Positions 47,696 through 56,921 of a stretch of DNA of 64,000 nucleotides are shown piece after piece. Position numbers and translations under genes: made by a program. The notes under the pieces were generated by a model, which was not told the origin of the DNA, searched no databases, and saw only the letters and a program-made list of their open reading frames with translations. The number at the start of each line of letters is the position of its first letter. Position 1 is the first letter of the stretch. The stretch is taken from the NCBI GenBank assembly GCA_036657395.1, contig JAVXGM010000002.1:124001-188000 (forward strand), read 5' to 3'. Source of the DNA: JAVXGM01 sp036657395. Lineage in GTDB: Bacteria > Bacillota > Clostridia > Peptostreptococcales > Anaerovoracaceae.

Positions 47696-50382
47696 AATAA
47701 TTCGTCCTCTATATCCTTTGTATCTTCTTGGAGAGCATAAAGCTCTGTCTCCGTCATTAAAACTTGTCTAGGTTTACTTCCTTCTGTAGGTCCTACAATA
47801 CCTCTTGATTCCATCATATCCATAATTCTAGCTGCTCTGTTATATCCGATTCTAAACCTTCGTTGAAGCATTGAAACAGATGCTTGCCCTGCTAATACTA
47901 CAGTTTCTATTGCATCTGAAAGAAGCTCATCCGCATCATCGTCCTTATCCTTCACATTGGCTCGCTCTATAGTATGTAAAACATCATCCGAATACTGAGT
48001 TTCTTCCACTTGTTCCTTCACAAATTCTATTACATCATGAACTTCTGAATCAGAAACAAATGTACCTTGCACTCTGATTGGTTTGCCACCTCCCATAGGA
48101 TTGAACAACATATCACCTTTGCCAACAAGCTTTTCCGCACCAGCCATATCTAGGATGGTCCTAGAGTCTACTTGGGATGATACAGCAAAAGCAACTCTAG
48201 ATGGTATGTTTGCTTTGATTACTCCAGTAACAACATCTACTGATGGGCGCTGTGTCGCTACTATTAAATGCATTCCTGCAGCTCGAGCCTTTTGAGCTAA
48301 TCTACAAATAGACTCTTCCACTTGTGAAGGTGCAGCCATCATTAAGTCTGCAAGCTCATCGATAATAATTACCACCTGAGGCGTAAATCTATCAAGCTCT
48401 TTCTTCTTCTTTATTGTATCATTGAAGCTTTCAAGGTCTCTAACCCCTTCTGCTGCAAACTTTTTATATCGGTCATCCATTTCTGCCACAGCCCAGTTTA
48501 GCGCAGCAGCAGCCTTACTAGGCTCTGTAACAACTGGTATAAGCAGATGTGGAATGCCGTTGTAATTAGCAAGTTCTACCACCTTTGGGTCAATTAATAC
48601 CAGCTTAACTTCTTCTGGTTTTGCTTTATATAAAATGCTGAGAATAATACTGTTTACGCATACACTCTTCCCTGAGCCTGTAGACCCTGCAATGAGCAAA
48701 TGAGGCATAGCTTTAAGATCTGCTACAATGGCATTTCCTGAAATATCTTTTCCTGCTGCAAAGGTTATTTTAGACTTAGCTTTCTTGAATTCTTTAGATT
48801 CCACTAATTCTCGCAAGGTAACCATGTTAACTCTATCATTTTCAACTTCAATGCCAACTGCGGCTTTCCCTGGAATAGGCGCTTCAATACGAATACTTTT
48901 TGCTTCCATATTAAGTGCAATATCATCTGACAGATTGACAATACTTTTAACTTTCACTCCAATATTAGGCTGAATTTCATATCTTGTAACCGCTGGCCCT
49001 TGAGTCACCTTGGTCACCTTTGCATCAATATGAAAATTTTCTAAAGTCTGTTCTAGTTTCATTGCCTTCTTTTTTAATGAATTGTCCAAATCTGCATTCT
49101 TTATTGAGGATTCTCCTTTATTTAGCAAATCTACAGGAGGGAAAATATATTTAGTCCCATTCACCACCTGTGTATTAAGATCCTTTGGAGAAATAACTGC
49201 ACTAGCAGCCTCTTTATTTGTTACAGTTTTTTCCTTAGCCATTGCTAGATCGTCCACTTTATTTCCTGTGTAGTTATTATTATAGCTTGCTACTGTAAAA
49301 CCTTCAAATCCAAGATTATCTACATCCTCTGGTGTCGGTGGTATAGCTTCTGGTTCTGGCTCTGTATCCATTATATACTCTGGTGGTTTGTATGATACTC
49401 TAGACTCTTCACTTAGGCCATAACCAGTATATGTATTTTCCCCATTATCAAACAAGTCGTCCTTCTTCATATATTCTAAAATGTTCCGCTGTCCAGAAGA
49501 AATCCTTCCAGGTTGATATGAAGTTTCATATGAGGATTTTCCTTTAACCTTTTCTGGCAGTTCACTTTGTCTTTTAGATTCAAAATCCATTTCCGTCTGT
49601 TTACATTCAAAATTTCCCATTGAATCTAAAAGAGGAATTCTTTTTCCTCTTTTAGGCTTTGCTACAGGTTTCTCTGTGGTTGATATGAGTTTTTTTTCTT
49701 TTAATTCATCTTCTTCTGCGTTATTCGCCTTAACTTCTCGTCTTTCACGTCTACGCTTAGCATTGGCCTCGAAAAACGGTGAAATAGGCGTATTAATTAC
49801 TAGAAGAAGGCAAATCAGAATTACAACTCCTGAGAAAATATAAAGTCCAGGAATACCTATAGCTTTGACAATCAGGCTCCCAATATACATTCCAAATACT
49901 CCGCCACTCTCAAGATCCATGCCACTTCCAAAGTAATATCCTACACCTTCAAGTCCAAAGGTAAGTTCTTTAGGATCAATAAATCTTCCTGAATTAATAA
50001 AACTGACCATCAGAAAAATCATGATCATAATTAATATGGCTTTTAGATCAATATGTATGGTCTTTCTAGCAAAAAGTAAAATTCCATATATTATTAAATA
50101 GTAAGGTAGTGCATAGGCGACAAGACCAAAGCCTCCAGTAAAAACATCAGCTAATGATTTCCCCACTGCGCCTGCAGCCTGGGTTTGAAATGCAACTACA
50201 AGAAACGCACCTACAGCAACAATTATGACGCCCCATATTTCATCTTTCACATCTTTATTAACCCAAGATGTTGATTCTGCTTCGACTTCTTTTCCAGGCA
50301 TTTTCTTGCTATTTGCGCTTTTGTTTCCAGTTTTGTTTTTGGAACCTGGAGGCCTTCCAGGCTTCCTTTTCTCTTCAGCCAT
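47692..50382 (-). CDS. ftsK: DNA translocase FtsK/SpoIIIE
   Basis: This septal motor pumps chromosomal DNA, including into the forespore during sporulation. The 896-residue protein has a basic N-terminus, four transmembrane helices (residues about 50-205) and a charged, low-complexity linker. The FtsK motor domain has Walker A IAGSTGSGKSVCVN and Walker B VIIIDELADLM. A C-terminal winged-helix gamma domain (QASVSMLQRRFRIGYNRAARIMDMME) reads polarity sequences. A spoIIIE role is likely, but vegetative FtsK cannot be excluded. The gene lies 22 bases after uppP. Confidence 0.95.
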   Translation of the reverse strand: MAEEKRKPGRPPGSKNKTGNKSANSKKMPGKEVEAESTSWVNKDVKDEIWGVIIVAVGAFLVVAFQTQAAGAVGKSLADVFTGGFGLVAYALPYYLIIYGILLFARKTIHIDLKAILIMIMIFLMVSFINSGRFIDPKELTFGLEGVGYYFGSGMDLESGGVFGMYIGSLIVKAIGIPGLYIFSGVVILICLLLVINTPISPFFEANAKRRRERREVKANNAEEDELKEKKLISTTEKPVAKPKRGKRIPLLDSMGNFECKQTEMDFESKRQSELPEKVKGKSSYETSYQPGRISSGQRNILEYMKKDDLFDNGENTYTGYGLSEESRVSYKPPEYIMDTEPEPEAIPPTPEDVDNLGFEGFTVASYNNNYTGNKVDDLAMAKEKTVTNKEAASAVISPKDLNTQVVNGTKYIFPPVDLLNKGESSIKNADLDNSLKKKAMKLEQTLENFHIDAKVTKVTQGPAVTRYEIQPNIGVKVKSIVNLSDDIALNMEAKSIRIEAPIPGKAAVGIEVENDRVNMVTLRELVESKEFKKAKSKITFAAGKDISGNAIVADLKAMPHLLIAGSTGSGKSVCVNSIILSILYKAKPEEVKLVLIDPKVVELANYNGIPHLLIPVVTEPSKAAAALNWAVAEMDDRYKKFAAEGVRDLESFNDTIKKKKELDRFTPQVVIIIDELADLMMAAPSQVEESICRLAQKARAAGMHLIVATQRPSVDVVTGVIKANIPSRVAFAVSSQVDSRTILDMAGAEKLVGKGDMLFNPMGGGKPIRVQGTFVSDSEVHDVIEFVKEQVEETQYSDDVLHTIERANVKDKDDDADELLSDAIETVVLAGQASVSMLQRRFRIGYNRAARIMDMMESRGIVGPTEGSKPRQVLMTETELYALQEDTKDIEDELL

Positions 50383-50404
50383 TTTTTATTGCCTTTCTTG
50401 TATC

Positions 50405-51241
50405 CTAAACAAGGAAAATTGCATACCCTATTACTAAGGCACCCAAAATCCATGTATAAAATGAAAATCCTGCTAATCGTTTATTAGAAACTATTTTAAT
50501 CATAGCTTTAATTGCAAATAGTCCAGAAATGGCAGCTACAATAACACCAACAATTACTGGAATCATAAGTGATATATCCATGCCAGCTTTAAATGCATCT
50601 GGCGCTTCTACAATTACAGATCCCAGAATGGAAGGAATGGAAATCAAAAATGCAAACTTAACTGCAAAGGCTCTGTCTAAGCCAGAAATCAATCCACCAA
50701 AAAGCGTTGATCCGGATCTTGACACTCCTGGACAAATTGCTACACCTTGCATTAATCCTACTAAAAGTGCATGCTTAAATTTCATTTCCCCCACATATTT
50801 ATTGTTTTTCCCCATTCTCTCTGCAATCCATAGAATTGTACCTGTAAGAAGAAGGCCTACACCAATAGCTATAAGAGATAGATAAAGGCTAGCAAACAAA
50901 TCATTGAATACTAATCCAATAATTGCCGTAGGAATAGTTGCTACAATAATCATGAACCCTAATCTTCTCGTTGGATTAGCATTGATTCTCGGTCCTTTTC
51001 CCGTAAAAATATCTTTTATACAGGCGCATAATTCTACTACAAGATCTAAGATATCATTCCAGTATACTATAAATACGGAAATCAGCGTCCCTAAATGTAA
51101 AAGTACTGCAAAAGGCAATACGTTGTCTGCAGTAACTTCAAAAAAATACTGTAGCAAAGCCAAATGGCCTGAACTACTAATTGGTAAAAACTCGGCTAGC
51201 CCCTGTGCCAAACCTAAAATAATCGCTTGAAATAATGTCAA
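50405..51241 (-). CDS. uppP: Undecaprenyl-diphosphatase
   Basis: UppP (BacA) dephosphorylates undecaprenyl diphosphate to recycle the cell-wall lipid carrier; extra copies give bacitracin resistance. The 278-residue membrane protein has the signature LAQGLAEFLPISSSGHLAL at the N-terminus and PGVSRSGSTLFGGL in the second conserved region. The start codon is TTG at 51241, eight bases after GGAGG; the ATG seen in between is out of frame and stops at once. It heads the run uppP-ftsK-rimO-pgsA-cinA. Confidence 0.95.
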   Translation of the reverse strand: MTLFQAIILGLAQGLAEFLPISSSGHLALLQYFFEVTADNVLPFAVLLHLGTLISVFIVYWNDILDLVVELCACIKDIFTGKGPRINANPTRRLGFMIIVATIPTAIIGLVFNDLFASLYLSLIAIGVGLLLTGTILWIAERMGKNNKYVGEMKFKHALLVGLMQGVAICPGVSRSGSTLFGGLISGLDRAFAVKFAFLISIPSILGSVIVEAPDAFKAGMDISLMIPVIVGVIVAAISGLFAIKAMIKIVSNKRLAGFSFYTWILGALVIGYAIFLV

Positions 51242-51278
51242 TTTTTCATCCTCCTATTAGTCATAAATCATAACTTAC

Positions 51279-51287
51279 ATTATACCA
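51279..51287 (-). promoter_or_regulatory. Extended -10 promoter of uppP
   Basis: Minus-strand TGGTATAAT (51287-51279), about 38 bases before the TTG start of uppP. The -35 position is weak. Confidence 0.6.
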
Positions 51288-51327
51288 TACCGAGAAAAGA
51301 AAACATATTAAAAAATCATTAAACATT

Positions 51328-51356
51328 TTGCATGTTTTGCTATCAGATGATATAAT
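51328..51356 (+). promoter_or_regulatory. Promoter of asd-dapA
   Basis: -35 TTGCAT (51328-51333), 17-base spacer, -10 TATAAT (51351-51356) with an upstream TG (extended -10). The leader is under 40 bases, so there is no room for a lysine riboswitch. Confidence 0.85.
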
Positions 51357-51399
51357 GTTGAACTAGTAAATTTAATCAAACTTTAGGAGGATATAGGAT

Positions 51400-52392
51400 A
51401 TGAATAAAAAACCAAACATCGCTATTGTAGGTGCTACTGGAGTAGTAGGAACTACATTTTTAAAAGTTCTTGAGGATCGAGATTTTCCTTTTGAAAACGT
51501 ATACATGATGGCCTCTGCCAAATCAGCAGGCACTACTATTACGTTCAAGGGAAAAGACTATGTAATTGAAGAACTTTGCGAGAAATCTTTTGATAAACCA
51601 ATTGACATTGCTCTGTTTTCTGCAGGCGGTTCAATTAGCGAAAAATATGCACCAATCGCTGCTGCTCATGGAGTAACAGTAGTAGACAACAGCAGCGCAT
51701 GGAGAATGGATAAAACAGTGCCTCTTGTAGTTCCTGAAGTAAATCCTCAAGATGTAGAATGGAATAAAGGAATCATTGCAAACCCAAATTGTTCAACCAT
51801 TCAGGCTCTGGTAGTACTAAAGCCACTTCACGATAAATACAAAATTAAAAGGGTTGTATATTCTACCTATCAGGCAGTATCTGGTTCTGGTGTAAAAGGA
51901 ATCAGTGACTTGAAAAACGGCATGGCTGGCAAAGATGAAATGAAAGCCTACCCTCACCCTATTGCAGGGAACTGCCTTCCCCATATTGATGTATTTTTAG
52001 AAAATGGATACACAAAAGAAGAAATGAAAATGATTAATGAGACTCATAAAATCCTTGGTGACGATTCAATAAAGGTAACCGCCACTACAGTAAGAGTTCC
52101 TGTATTTGACTCTCACAGTGAATCAATAAATATAGAATTTGAAAATCCAATTGAAATTGAAGATGTTCGTAACCTACTTGCTAATGCTCCTGGCATTATT
52201 GTTCAGGATGACCCAGCAAATAATGTATATCCACTAGCAAGAGACATTGCAGGCCATGATGAAGTATATGTTGGCAGAATCAGAAGAGATTTTTCTGTAG
52301 ATAACGGCATTAACCTTTGGGTAGTTGCAGATAATATTAGAAAGGGTGCAGCCACTAACACAATTCAGATTGCCGAGGTACTAATTAAATAA
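51400..52392 (+). CDS. asd: Aspartate-semialdehyde dehydrogenase
   Basis: Asd reduces aspartyl phosphate to aspartate semialdehyde, the branch point to lysine/diaminopimelate, threonine and methionine. The 330-residue protein has an NADP-binding start (IAIVGATGVVGTTFLKVLE). The catalytic cysteine lies in IANPNCSTIQ (about residue 128), and a histidine-containing segment ETHKILGD follows. It has AGGAGG before the ATG and precedes dapA by 24 bases. Confidence 0.95.
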   Translation: MNKKPNIAIVGATGVVGTTFLKVLEDRDFPFENVYMMASAKSAGTTITFKGKDYVIEELCEKSFDKPIDIALFSAGGSISEKYAPIAAAHGVTVVDNSSAWRMDKTVPLVVPEVNPQDVEWNKGIIANPNCSTIQALVVLKPLHDKYKIKRVVYSTYQAVSGSGVKGISDLKNGMAGKDEMKAYPHPIAGNCLPHIDVFLENGYTKEEMKMINETHKILGDDSIKVTATTVRVPVFDSHSESINIEFENPIEIEDVRNLLANAPGIIVQDDPANNVYPLARDIAGHDEVYVGRIRRDFSVDNGINLWVVADNIRKGAATNTIQIAEVLIK

Positions 52393-52416
52393 TTTAAGTG
52401 AAAGGATGAGGCTTAT

Positions 52417-53298
52417 ATGACCTTATTTAAAGGCGCCGGTGTTGCTCTTGTCACTCCATTTTGGGATGACAAAGTGGATTACACCGCTCTTGCTAGTCTA
52501 ATTGACTGGCAGCTTCAAGAAGGTGTTGATGCAATTGTAAGTTGCGGGACTACTGGAGAAGCTTCTACACTTAATGATAAAGAACATATAGAAACTGTAA
52601 AATTCACCGTAAATAGGGTGAATAGAAAAATCCCTGTCATTGCAGGGGCTGGAAGTAACGATACCAATCATGCCATAGCTTTGGCAAGGGAGCTTGAACA
52701 GACAGGAATCGATGGGCTCCTAATGGTAACACCTTACTACAATAAATGCACACAAAAAGGACTGATAAAACACTACGAGGAAATTGCGGATTCTGTAAGT
52801 ATACCGATTATTTTATATTCGGTAGAAGGAAGAACTGGTGTTAATATCAGTCCTTCTTCTATCGCTAGGCTTTCTAAACATCCCAATATTATTGGAATTA
52901 AAGAAGCTAGCGGAAATATGTCTCAAGTTGTGGAAATTGCAAGGTACATCTGCGATGATTTCGCTCTTTACTCAGGAAATGACGACATGATCGTTCCTCT
53001 ACTGTCTGTGGGAAGCGTCGGCGCTATTTCCACCGTAGCCAATATCATCCCCAAAGATGTAAGCACCATGATTCACGAATATCTACGAGGAAATGTAACA
53101 ACCTCAATGAATATGCAACTAAAAATGAAACACTTAATCGATGCTATGTTTATAGAAGTGAATCCTATACCTGTAAAAGCAGCACTTAATATGATGGAGC
53201 TAATCAAGGCAGAGTACCGAATGCCGCTTTGTCCTCCAGAAAATCTCAGTCTTTATGAGATTATGTGCCAATTAAAAGAATATCGATTAATTAAATAA
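52417..53298 (+). CDS. dapA: 4-hydroxy-tetrahydrodipicolinate synthase
   Basis: DapA condenses pyruvate with aspartate semialdehyde in diaminopimelate/lysine synthesis; dipicolinate for spores comes from the same branch. The 293-residue TIM-barrel protein has CGTTGEASTL (substrate binding), TPYYNKCTQKG with the catalytic tyrosine, and the Schiff-base lysine in IIGIKEASGN. Only asd and dapA are present here; lysC and dapB are elsewhere. Confidence 0.95.
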   Translation: MTLFKGAGVALVTPFWDDKVDYTALASLIDWQLQEGVDAIVSCGTTGEASTLNDKEHIETVKFTVNRVNRKIPVIAGAGSNDTNHAIALARELEQTGIDGLLMVTPYYNKCTQKGLIKHYEEIADSVSIPIILYSVEGRTGVNISPSSIARLSKHPNIIGIKEASGNMSQVVEIARYICDDFALYSGNDDMIVPLLSVGSVGAISTVANIIPKDVSTMIHEYLRGNVTTSMNMQLKMKHLIDAMFIEVNPIPVKAALNMMELIKAEYRMPLCPPENLSLYEIMCQLKEYRLIK

Positions 53299-53303
53299 CC
53301 TCT

Positions 53304-53335
53304 AAAAAAACAGGCCATCCTCGGCCTGTTTTTGT
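53304..53335. terminator. Bidirectional terminator between dapA and the amidase gene
   Basis: AAACAGGCC and GGCCTGTTT form a nine-base stem with a short loop, flanked by A and T runs, so it can act for both convergent genes. Confidence 0.85.
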
Positions 53336-53387
53336 TATTTTTTCTTTATACTCATAAGCCCCAGCTTATATACTTTTTATTCATACG

Positions 53388-55199
53388 TTATACTTTCTTT
53401 GTATACGCCAAGTAAATCCATCTGTTGTTATATTTTAATTTGCCCCATTTACCATCTGATGAAATAGCAGATAGTTCGTATGTCTTGGTAGTACTAGGAA
53501 CCTTACCAACTGACTTGGATTTAGTACTTGGACTTATTCTCATATTAAGCGATTTTGTAGTCGCCTTTATCTTTGTATATACTGATGTGCTTGATAGAGA
53601 AACCCAATACCCATTAGTAGCTAATTGACCCCAACGACCATCTGAAGTTTGCGCTTTTAACACATAAGTTGTCGTCTTGCTTTTAATGGTTCCAGCCTTG
53701 TCATAAGATGCATCTGGGCCTTTATATGTAGTAAGGCAACTCACTTTGCTTCGAATATTGTAATTAACCTTGACTGGGGTTATTAATGTTGTATAACCCT
53801 TAAGGCAAATCCAATATCCATTAGATTTTAATTGACCCCATGTTCCATCTTTAGTCTTGTTCATTAGTTGGTAAATCGTCCCTTTTTTTGCTGTACCCAT
53901 CTTAGTATAACTAGTGCTTGGGCCTTTTCTTATGCTTAAATTAGAAACATTGACTTTAGCCTTATGGTTTGTTGCAACCTTAGTAAATGTTGGAGGTTTA
54001 ACTGGTTCAGTTGGAGGCTTTGATGCAGAGTCACCTGTCCCATTTACATCGTAATAATCTGCTAGTACTTTTGCTTCAGCCTCAGCCATCTTTTTTAAGT
54101 TGGCATCGCTATAAAGCCATTTTGCAGCTCGCAAATTTGAATGAAAAGAGTGTTCCAATATTAATCCTGGTGTACCTGCATGGGCAGCCCCTCTTAAAAC
54201 TCCATAATATTCTGTTTTTCCATCACTATTAGTTCTGGTCCAGTATGTATAATGATCCTTAGTGTCCATTGTATTTTCCATAGCGCTGCCTAAAGCTCTA
54301 ACCAAGGTATTAGAAACAGCATTCCTCTTTTGCGGTATTACAAGTGGACCGTCCGGTCTACTGCTTGATGCAGAGTTTGAATGTAATGATAAGAACAAAT
54401 CATAACCCTCAGATGCAAGGCCTCTATAGTATACATCTCTATCTTTTGACTGTGATTTTCTTGTAGTCCCAATTGTAAATCCGCCGTAACCTTCTAGCTC
54501 TTCCTTTAGGTAATTCTGAAGTTTCCACGTCATCTTTGACTCATAATATTTTGAGTATACAGGACTCTGATTATAGTAGCCTGCATGGCCAGCATCTATC
54601 ATTATTTTAGTTTTCTTTTTGAAAGTTGCTTTTACTGTATAGTTCTTAGCTACATTCCCAATGGTATAAGTAGTCTTTGGGATAGCTTTTTTCCCATTCA
54701 CTTCCAACTGATCCAAGTAATATCCAGACTTTGCTACAGATTTTACAGTAACTTTATTAGTTTTGCCATTTTCAACTACTGAGGTTTTGGTGGCTTTAAT
54801 AGATCCACGTGATTTTGAATTTGAATATACTTTTATCTTATATGTTGAACATTTGTCAAAAGTAGCCGAAATTGTAGAATTTGTCGTAGGCGTAAAAGAG
54901 CCCTGGTTTTTCCCAAACAAAACGGTTTTATTTTGCTTTATATCGTTAATTGTTATTTTAGTGATTTTAAATCCGCTGTTTGGTATAATCGTATATTTTA
55001 CTATACCATCAGCGTTAGGTTTCTCAATTTGAATTTTCCCATTTGTCGTAGTAGAAGCTATAACTGGAAATTTCTGATTTACTTTAGCGGAGGCAGCAGT
55101 AGTGGCTGTTTCTGCAAAAGTCCCTGGTGCAAAGGAAAATAACCCTGCTAGTAAACATATTGTTAAAGCTAAGCTGAAATATTTTCTGCGTTTTTTCAT
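53388..55199 (-). CDS. Secreted N-acetylmuramoyl-L-alanine amidase with SH3 repeats
   Basis: A 603-residue cell-wall hydrolase. After a signal peptide (cleavage near AETATT, about residue 30) come two beta-rich repeats of Flg_new/InlB-like type (residues about 45-195). The Amidase_3 domain, about 197-390, has zinc and catalytic residues in DAGHAG, YYESKMT, LSLHSNS and LEHSFHS. A proline-rich linker follows, then three SH3-like wall-binding domains (LSIRKGPSTSYTKMG; TTYKGPDASYDKAG; LNMRISPSTKSKSVG). It cuts the amide bond between muramic acid and the stem peptide. Its role may be cell separation or spore germination. Monocistronic. Confidence 0.93.
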   Translation of the reverse strand: MKKRRKYFSLALTICLLAGLFSFAPGTFAETATTAASAKVNQKFPVIASTTTNGKIQIEKPNADGIVKYTIIPNSGFKITKITINDIKQNKTVLFGKNQGSFTPTTNSTISATFDKCSTYKIKVYSNSKSRGSIKATKTSVVENGKTNKVTVKSVAKSGYYLDQLEVNGKKAIPKTTYTIGNVAKNYTVKATFKKKTKIMIDAGHAGYYNQSPVYSKYYESKMTWKLQNYLKEELEGYGGFTIGTTRKSQSKDRDVYYRGLASEGYDLFLSLHSNSASSSRPDGPLVIPQKRNAVSNTLVRALGSAMENTMDTKDHYTYWTRTNSDGKTEYYGVLRGAAHAGTPGLILEHSFHSNLRAAKWLYSDANLKKMAEAEAKVLADYYDVNGTGDSASKPPTEPVKPPTFTKVATNHKAKVNVSNLSIRKGPSTSYTKMGTAKKGTIYQLMNKTKDGTWGQLKSNGYWICLKGYTTLITPVKVNYNIRSKVSCLTTYKGPDASYDKAGTIKSKTTTYVLKAQTSDGRWGQLATNGYWVSLSSTSVYTKIKATTKSLNMRISPSTKSKSVGKVPSTTKTYELSAISSDGKWGKLKYNNRWIYLAYTKKV

Positions 55200-55244
55200 A
55201 TTAATTCCCTCAATTTTCTATTTTTATAAATGCGTGTAGTTATG

Positions 55245-55273
55245 ATTATATCAAAAAAATGGCTATTTTTCAA
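55245..55273 (-). promoter_or_regulatory. Promoter of the amidase gene
   Basis: Minus-strand -35 TTGAAA (55273-55268), 17-base spacer and -10 TATAAT (55250-55245), about 45 bases before the ATG. Confidence 0.8.
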
Positions 55274-55326
55274 CATTTTTATGGTGTTTATACCTGGATT
55301 TTCCATAAGTCGGCTACTTTTAGGCA

Positions 55327-55364
55327 TAAAAAAAGAGCATAAACTAAATTATACTCTCTTTTAA
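55327..55364 (-). terminator. Terminator after rpmF
   Basis: Minus-strand AAAAGAG/CTCTTTT arms with an AT-rich inner stem (GTATAA/TTTATGC, imperfect), followed by seven T residues. It lies about 15 bases after the rpmF stop. Confidence 0.65.
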
Positions 55365-55378
55365 GATACCAATATTGA

Positions 55379-55561
55379 TTAAGCTTCAGAAGAAACTACT
55401 TCCTTGCCATTGTAGTAATTGCAATTTGGGCAAACTCTATGTGGAAGCTTCGGTTCGTGGCACTGTGGACAAATTGAAAGTCCCGGTGCGTTCATTTTCA
55501 TATTTGGTGCTCTTCTTTTGTCTCTTCTTGATTTCGACGTTTTCCTTTTTGGAACTGCCAT
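55379..55561 (-). CDS. rpmF: 50S ribosomal protein bL32
   Basis: A 60-residue ribosomal protein with the family start MAVPKRKTSKSRRDKRRA and a zinc ribbon in ICPQCHEPKLPHRVCPNC (two CxxC pairs). It is therefore the zinc-binding (C+) paralogue. It has a perfect consensus promoter of its own. The DUF177 (YceD) gene that usually precedes rpmF is absent; ackA is directly upstream. Confidence 0.95.
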   Translation of the reverse strand: MAVPKRKTSKSRRDKRRAPNMKMNAPGLSICPQCHEPKLPHRVCPNCNYYNGKEVVSSEA

Positions 55562-55609
55562 ATTCTACACCTCCTTTTGCTCTTTTGTGTATTTTTTCAT
55601 AACTATTAG

Positions 55610-55638
55610 ATTATATAGTTATCAAGATAACTTGTCAA
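55610..55638 (-). promoter_or_regulatory. Consensus rpmF promoter with a dyad in the spacer
   Basis: Minus-strand -35 TTGACA (55638-55633), exactly 17 bases, and -10 TATAAT (55615-55610): a full consensus promoter. The spacer holds a perfect dyad, AGTTATC-TT-GATAACT (55632-55617), that fills almost the whole interval and could be an operator. Confidence 0.85.
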
Positions 55639-55651
55639 CTATATATTTGAT

Positions 55652-56845
55652 TTATTTGCAGAGATTATAAGTATCTCTAGCAATCATCAACTCTTCGTTA
55701 GTCGGAACTAGTATGATTTTAACTTTAGAATCATCTCTGGAAAGAATCATTTCTTTACCTCTAACCTTGTTCTTTACAAGGTCAAGCTTAATGCCTAGGT
55801 TGCCCATATCGTTACAGATGATATCTCTCATGGAGATGTCATTTTCGCCGACTCCAGCAGTAAATACAATGGCATCTACCCCATTCATCTCCGCAATATA
55901 TGCGCCAATATATGATCTTACTTTGTGAGCAAATACTTTAATAGCTAAAAGTGCTCTTTCGTTTCCTTCTGCTGCAGCAGTTTCTAAGTCTCTAAAGTCA
56001 CTAGAAACTCCTGAAATTCCTAGAACTCCAGATTTCTTGTTTAGAATTTCATTAGCTTCACCTTGAGCCAAACCTTCTTTATTTCTAATGTATGTTACAA
56101 TAGCAGGGTCAATATCTCCACAACGTGTACCCATTACAAGTCCCTCAAGTGGTGTAAAACCCATAGAAGTATCCATGCAAACACCTCTCTTAATAGCTGA
56201 AACGGATGCTCCGTTTCCAAGATGGCATGTGATGATTTTTAAGTCTTTAATATCTACATTCAAAATCTGAGAAGCTCTCTCAGCTACATACTTATGACTT
56301 GTTCCGTGGAATCCATATCTTCTGATTCCATATTTTTGATAGTACTCATAAGGAATTGCATAAATATATGATTCCTGTGGCATTGTCTGATGAAAAGCTG
56401 TATCAAATACTGCTACCATTGGGGTTCCTGGCATTAACTCAGAACATGCAGAAATACCTAAAAGGTTTGGTGTATTGTGAAGTGGTGCCAATTCAACACA
56501 TTCTTCCAGTGCGGCAATTACACTATCATCAATAATTACTGATTTTTCATACTTCTCACCTGCATGTACAACACGATGACCTACTGCGCCAATCTCATCC
56601 ATGGATTTTACTACTCCATGTTTTTCATCTACAACTGCCTCTAACACATGGCCAATAGCCTGCTTGTGGCTTTCCATAGGTGCTACAAGTTTGAACTTGT
56701 CCATACCGATTTTTTCATGGGTAATTACTGCACCCTCCATGCCGATTCTTTCTACTAATCCTTTAGCTTCCAAAACTTCTGTAGACATATCTAACACCTG
56801 ATATTTCAGAGATGAGCTACCACAGTTTATTACTAATATTTTCAT
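55652..56845 (-). CDS. ackA: Acetate kinase
   Basis: AckA interconverts acetyl phosphate + ADP with acetate + ATP, giving substrate-level ATP. I start it at 56845 (MKILVINCGSSSLKYQ), nine bases after GGAGG; the upstream in-frame codons lie before that site. The 397-residue protein has the acetokinase motifs VINCGSSSLKY, MVAVFDTAFHQTMP and YGFHGTSHKYVA, plus ITCHLGNGASVSAI. No pta gene is adjacent. It has its own promoter inside the end of tmcAL. Confidence 0.95.
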   Translation of the reverse strand: MKILVINCGSSSLKYQVLDMSTEVLEAKGLVERIGMEGAVITHEKIGMDKFKLVAPMESHKQAIGHVLEAVVDEKHGVVKSMDEIGAVGHRVVHAGEKYEKSVIIDDSVIAALEECVELAPLHNTPNLLGISACSELMPGTPMVAVFDTAFHQTMPQESYIYAIPYEYYQKYGIRRYGFHGTSHKYVAERASQILNVDIKDLKIITCHLGNGASVSAIKRGVCMDTSMGFTPLEGLVMGTRCGDIDPAIVTYIRNKEGLAQGEANEILNKKSGVLGISGVSSDFRDLETAAAEGNERALLAIKVFAHKVRSYIGAYIAEMNGVDAIVFTAGVGENDISMRDIICNDMGNLGIKLDLVKNKVRGKEMILSRDDSKVKIILVPTNEELMIARDTYNLCK

Positions 56846-56890
56846 TAAACATTTCCTCCGTACTTTGATTTTTAAAAAACAACCTTGGTT

Positions 56891-56919
56891 ATTATACTCC
56901 AATTTTCCACAATTTGCAA
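56891..56919 (-). promoter_or_regulatory. Promoter of ackA
   Basis: Minus-strand -35 TTGCAA (56919-56914), 17-base spacer, -10 TATAAT (56896-56891), just after the tmcAL stop at 56922. Confidence 0.78.
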
Positions 56920-56921
56920 GG

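Noticed and set aside
51242..51399. Lysine riboswitch ahead of asd-dapA
   Set aside because: The promoter at 51328-51356 leaves under 40 bases of leader, too short for the roughly 170-base aptamer.
54000..55199. CRISPR-like or tandem DNA repeats in the amidase gene
   Set aside because: The repetition is at protein level (SH3 and beta-repeat domains) with diverged DNA. There are no regular repeat-spacer units anywhere in the window.
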